Below are positions 59,358 through 64,000 of a DNA stretch of 64,000 bases, piece by piece. The notes below the pieces were generated by a model. That model was not told where the DNA came from. It saw only the letters and a program-made list of their open reading frames with translations, and did not search any database. Source of the DNA: Begonia masoniana. Its lineage: Eukaryota; Streptophyta; Magnoliopsida; Cucurbitales; Begoniaceae. The position numbers and the translations under genes were made by a program. Location: contig CM039511.1 in NCBI GenBank assembly GCA_022432975.1, forward strand, positions 19,308,557 to 19,372,556, written 5' to 3'. Position 1 is the stretch's first letter, and each line of letters opens with the position of its first letter.

Positions 59358-60497
59358 ATGGTGCGTCGAGGAAATGACCGAGACGACCGAGATGATACGA
59401 TTGATACCCTTAAGGACTTTATTGCCCAACAGTCTCAGCATATGGAGAGACAAGCTCAGCAGATGGAGAGGCAGTCTCAGCAATTGGGTACCCTTATTGA
59501 CCGTGAGGGTGCTAGAGCTCGGGAGACCACGACTTCTGGTAATCGTGGTATGGAGAGATTCCAAAAGCTTCAACCTCCTATATTCAATGGACAGTCTACG
59601 GATCCTTCTTCAGCTGAGGAGTGGATACGTACTATGGAGGATATGCTAGCGTATGCAAGCATCGAGGACGGAGAGAAGGTGGCGTTGGTGAGTTACCACC
59701 TAGCCTTAGATGCCAGATTCTGGTGGGACACAGTGAAGACAACCACCTGATGTGACTGTTATGGGCTGGGAGAGATTCAGGACATTGTTTTACGTAAATA
59801 TTTCAGTCATACCGTACGTGAGGCGAAGATGGTTGAGTTTATGCAGTTACGGCAGATTGGTTCTATTGCCGAGTATGTGAGGAAGTTTGAAGCACTGTCC
59901 CGATTTGCGCCACGTCAGGTCAGCATAAATGAAGACAAGGTACGCAGATTTTTACAGGGACTTGATCAGGAATTTCGGATGCGTCTTACGATATCTGGGG
60001 TACGGAATGTATCCTATGACGAGATTGTGGCCAGGGCACTTGAGATTGAGGCCGTTGATCAGAGTTATGTCAAACCGAGGGAGCCAGCTAAGGGCTTCTT
60101 CTGCGAGATACAGCCTCGACCTCAAAACAGAGACTGGCAGCCACAAGGACAACAGCAGCAACAACAAAGAGATGTTAAAAGGCCGTATGCGGGAAACAAT
60201 GACCAAGGCAAAGGAAAACAAGTGCAAGGAGCTACTCAAAAGCCCCTGTGTCCTATATGTCAGAAAGAGCACTTCGGTGATTGCAGAATGGGCACGGATA
60301 GGTGCTATAGATGCAGTGGTGCGGGCCATTTTGTCAGGGATTGCCCTCTACTGGGCCATGGCCCACAGGGTGGTGACCAGAAAAGGGTTACTCCGAGAGT
60401 TTTTGCGTTTATAGAGCCCAGTGATGTTGATGATGTGGGCCAGCCTTCTCTAATTGCAGGTACTGTTTTAATTACTTGTGTGGCAATATTTGCATGA
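59358..60497 (+). pseudogene. gag: D unit 2 gag, interrupted
   Basis: Same protein as unit 1 except for a one-base insertion creating TGA at 59748-59750 and a one-base deletion near 59794 that restores the frame about 45 nt later (MVEFMQLRQIG at 59829 onward). The knuckle is CYRCSGAGHFVRDC. The product would stop at residue 130, so unit 2 is probably not a gag source. Confidence 0.9.
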
Positions 60498-62208
60498 TAA
60501 AAAATATATATATATATATATATATGTAGTAATAATATATGGGCTTGAAAATAGGGAGGTAAGAGAATAGTAGGTGGGTAAGAAGGGTCACTAGGCAAAC
60601 CTCGACGGGAAGACAATAGGCTACAAATATGGAAATAAAGACCATATAGAAATAAAGTTATGCATTAATAGGATTAGTTTGACTTAGCCAAGGAGTTTGG
60701 GCATTTAAGATTTGGTTACTGTTAGAGGAATACACTTTATGAAATATGGTTTTTATGTAGGTAGGGATTCTGTCTAATTGACAACCCCTCCCTAGAAGTG
60801 TTGAAAATACGACTAATCAAGAAGGATGAAGGTTAGATATAAACCTATTAGTGAAAGGTGAAGTAGATTGTTGGAATAAATGAGAGGTTAAGTTAGAAGC
60901 GTAGATTGGCGTTTAAAGGTCTGCAAATTAAGAAATTTGCGATTTATAGAATAAAGAGAGTGAGAATTATCACCGAAACTATCTAAGTAAGCTTGGAAGT
61001 AAGGTTAAGTTAGCAAATTTCTAGAGATCGGCTCGTGTTTGGCAAGTCAAGGCCAAGTAATGCATAAGTGGTTTAAGTTAGAATGACTAGTTTAGAACGC
61101 ATCAATGAGGAGACTTTGAGACTTGATGTTGCTTGGAGTTGATGGAGACTTAAGTTAAGACAAAGGACTATAGTAGAAGTAGTATGAGTAGATTAGTAAA
61201 GGCGTAACTACATAATTCACTGAGGTAGTCTAGAACATATGATGTTTACAACATCTTAGTTACAAGGAGACCTGAATCAATCCTAAGCAAGTAGTAACTT
61301 TAGCCCAGGATTAACTCATCGAAACCTCGGAGTGATATCAACGAGATGGTTTGTGAGAGTTAGAGATTTGAATTCTAGTGAAGATTGTTATTAGGACCTG
61401 GTGCCAGAGGATGTGTACCTTTTATAGTCAACCCAGGTGACGTCAGCAAGTGGATGGTATTTCGAGGATTGAGCACAAAGGAGAATGTTAAGGGAAACCA
61501 GTTGATGAATTAGTGAGTTGAACATTTTGGTGACTAATTTTAGACCAACGTGTGCTCAAGTCGTCAAGTGACGGGTACATAATTAGGGATTGTATAATTG
61601 AAAGTTTAGAGATTTGGTAAGATTTGATGCGTAAATTGAAAATGAAGGCTATGATTAGGAAGTTAAAGTGGAAACTCGGTTGGTGTGTATCCCGATTGTG
61701 GGTAGGATTGAGGGAATTTCGTTGAGATATGGGTTACAGCCCAGAAATTGGATGAAATTGTAGGCATTCAATTTGACTGGCACTAGAAAGCTTGGGTGTA
61801 ATTCTGACCTGATGAGACAGCGGGAGAAAGACGTCGATAAAGTGTGAGTTTTGAAGTTAGTATTATTAAGAAATTTTAATCTGCGAATGATTAAGTGAAA
61901 GTTGAAAGTTGGTACATGTGCATGAAGTAAGATGACAAATATGTTGTCGGGTTAATTGATAGAGATTTGAGAGTTTGGGTTATGCTTAGTACGTGAAAGA
62001 AGACGGGTACGATCAAATCGAAAGTAGTGAATACAAATTTAGGCCAATGTTGGAGAATATAGTAGGATGTTGGTTTAGAACCACGAAGGAGGACCGTAAG
62101 TACAGACGATTAACCGAAGTAAAATATCGCGAGACAAGAAACGTTAATGTCAAGGACTATAAGCTATGGCAAATTTTGAGGACAAAATTCTAAATAAGGA
62201 GGGTAGAA
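60498..62208 (+). other. D unit 2 post-gag non-coding region
   Basis: Nearly identical to 54369-56078, including the (TA)n start and the terminal polypurine tract at 62196-62208. Confidence 0.8.
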
Positions 62209-62561
62209 TGTAATATCCGGCTCGTACGGATTATTGAGGATATTATTATTATATTATTGGATGGCATTTTTGTAAATATGTCAAATCAGTCCGTTTTACG
62301 AAAAGAAAGCGTCATGACGATCTTAACAATTAATAGGAATTTTAAAGAAATTTAGGGAATTTTCGGAATAATATCGATATATTCCGAGTAAATACGCTTT
62401 TCGTAATATAAAGGACGTTTTAATAAAAATAGTAAACGAGGTCCGTTTTGCGAACGGATAGTTTTGTTGGGACCCAGATAATAAGTTGGATTTATTGGCG
62501 AAATAAGAAATTTGAAAGGGGTTGAAAACACGAGATGTAGTGATGTTTAATAAAATAGATG

Positions 62562-62596
<35 letters not shown>

Positions 62597-64000
62597 ATAA
62601 AAAAAAAAAAAAGAAGAAAACAAAACAAAACAACAGAATGCTTAGCATTCTGTTGTTCTTCGAATACCCGACGCCGAGAGAGACGAAGAGGAGGCGACGA
62701 TCGACGAGCGCGACGATCACCGGCGATTCCGACCCTCTCCGACCAGACGCCGGCAACGAAGAGATTCCGGCCCCCTCCGCGCGCGAACCGCCTGGTATGG
62801 TTCGGTTTCCACTCTATTTCCGGTTCTGTCGTGGCCGACGGTGATGAGCCGGATTTGGCTCCGATCACCGGCCGATTTTGAGAGTTCTCGGCATGGGTTT
62901 GCCGACCCTTGGACCACCAATGGTCGCCGAGTTGTGAGGTGCCCGAATTGGGCGAAAAACAGCAAGCTCCGATTTAGGGCACTCTGGTTTTGGTGAGTGT
63001 AGCTTCGATTTTAGGTTAGATTATTCTAATTGAGGCTAATTATGGTCGATTGGTGAAGAAATTGATGAGAATTGATGAAAAACCGAAAATGGTGAAATTC
63101 CCGGTTTAGGGCAGATTCGGGTTTTGCTACAATTGACCTAGCTACGGTCGATTGTTTTAAAATTCCTTTTGGCAGGTTAAAATAGGTTATTAGGGGAGCG
63201 CGTGGCCGCTGGAATCGTTCGATTCCGATAACCGACGCGAAAGTTACGCGCGTTCGAAGTTTCGGGTCGGTTTTTACCGAACCCAAATAAGGGTCCGAAA
63301 TTGATAGGTTTATAGTAATTATCGATATAAAGGACGTATTAAACGTTATTGGACGGAGTTAGAGTGAATTGCGAGAAATGTTAAATTTGTGAATTTTCGG
63401 GTTTTTTAGGAAAACTCGTTAATTGTGATTTTAAACTATCGAGCGTAAATCGTTGTTTAAATACTTCGATTAGTTAGGTTAATATTTTAGGAAAATTCCT
63501 TAGTTAAGGTTTTTGTTCAATTTGGACGTTTAGAAGTTTAAACTCGTTTTAACGATAAACGTTGTAAATTGTTTAGGTGAACAGTGCTCGTGGACGGAGT
63601 TTGAGCTGCAACGGACACGAGGTAAGTTCTCGTGATCTTCTCTGGCCGATTGGCCTACACCGTACGTCGAATGTCGTGTCGAGGAATTTTGGAGACGCAC
63701 TTGTTTTATATTGCTTTGGTTGGGTAGCTAGGTTTATTTGTTTTATAGATTATGTTTTACAGTCTTTGATGGTATACAGTATTGCTTGTTTACTTTAAGA
63801 TATGAATTGTTCATGCATCATGGTTAACGAAAAGAGAAATGAAAAAGTAAATGAAAAGGTTAACGAAAAGGCTAACGAAAAGGATAACGAAAAGGTAAAC
63901 GAAAAGATTAACGAAAAGGTTAACGAAAAGGTGAACGAAAAGGTAACGAAAAGATTGAACGAAAAAGGTAACGAAAAGGTGAACGAAAAGGTAAACGAAA
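62209..64000 (+). repeat. D LTR3, left part (continues past window)
   Basis: Matches LTR1 and LTR2. Exon-like block 62638-62794 and the middle block near 63577-63621 are present. The minisatellite starts at 63823 and runs to the window end. Confidence 0.92.

Larger units (their letters stand above)
50068..64000 (+). mobile_element. D: tandem gag-only gypsy array LTR-int-LTR-int-LTR
   Basis: LTRs at 50068-53063, 56079-59192 and 62209 to beyond the window, with two internal regions (53064-56078 and 59193-62208). The units are nearly identical (few substitutions), so the array is young. The left flank is AAGGT (50063-50067); the right end is not seen. Each internal region has a primer-binding site, gag, about 1.7 kb of non-coding DNA and a polypurine tract, and no pol. 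It is the same family as E1. Confidence 0.92.

Overview
This window is plant nuclear DNA, most likely from a dicot; I cannot name the species. It holds one end of a host gene and then about 62 kb of nested transposable elements. Evidence for a plant: a glutaminyl-tRNA synthetase gene split by small GT-AG introns with plant-type N-terminal sequence, Tekay-type chromoviruses with 2.3-3.1 kb LTRs, a Ty1/copia fragment, and a Mutator-like element (MULE) with a MuDR-type transposase. I see no rRNA, tRNA or CRISPR array.

Layout. (1) 1-890, minus strand: first four exons of glutaminyl-tRNA synthetase, running off the left edge, with a 500-bp (AT)n tract where the initiator codon should be. (2) 1568-34887: an old MULE with about 610-bp terminal inverted repeats, a decayed transposase (+) and a decayed, convergently oriented second gene (-). 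Its left TIR was split by a gag-only gypsy element, here E1 (1719-9728, TSD GTATA). Its transposase was split by solo LTR A (11238-30758 overall, TSD TGTAT). A was itself invaded by a tandem gypsy array H (LTR-internal-LTR-internal-LTR, 12547-27002) and by solo LTR G (27497-30063). (3) 34888-35580: AT-rich DNA with nothing recognisable. (4) 35581 to the right edge: a second nest. A copia fragment was hit by Tekay element B (36335 onward). B's gag was hit by solo LTR F (39681-42658, TSD CTGTT), and its 3' LTR by chromovirus C (47600 onward). C was hit by a second tandem array, D (50068 to beyond 64000), made of gag-only units.

No element here looks fully autonomous. B is the most complete, with gag, PR, RT, RH, IN and chromodomain, but it carries stops and a frameshift. 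E1 and D belong to one gag-only family that would need proteins supplied in trans, possibly by a B-like element.

The most interesting signal is inside the long LTRs. Four diverged LTR types (E1, G, B, D) share exon-like blocks with good splice signals: a 45-bp middle block and a 47-bp or 56-bp last block. The last block ends in an acidic, proline-rich reading frame (GED-[ED]-[IV]-PPPE-type) whose differences fall mostly at third codon positions and whose stop codon is conserved. In D the three blocks join into one 85-codon reading frame that starts at an ATG inside a perfect hairpin. This suggests a small spliced gene carried within the LTR.
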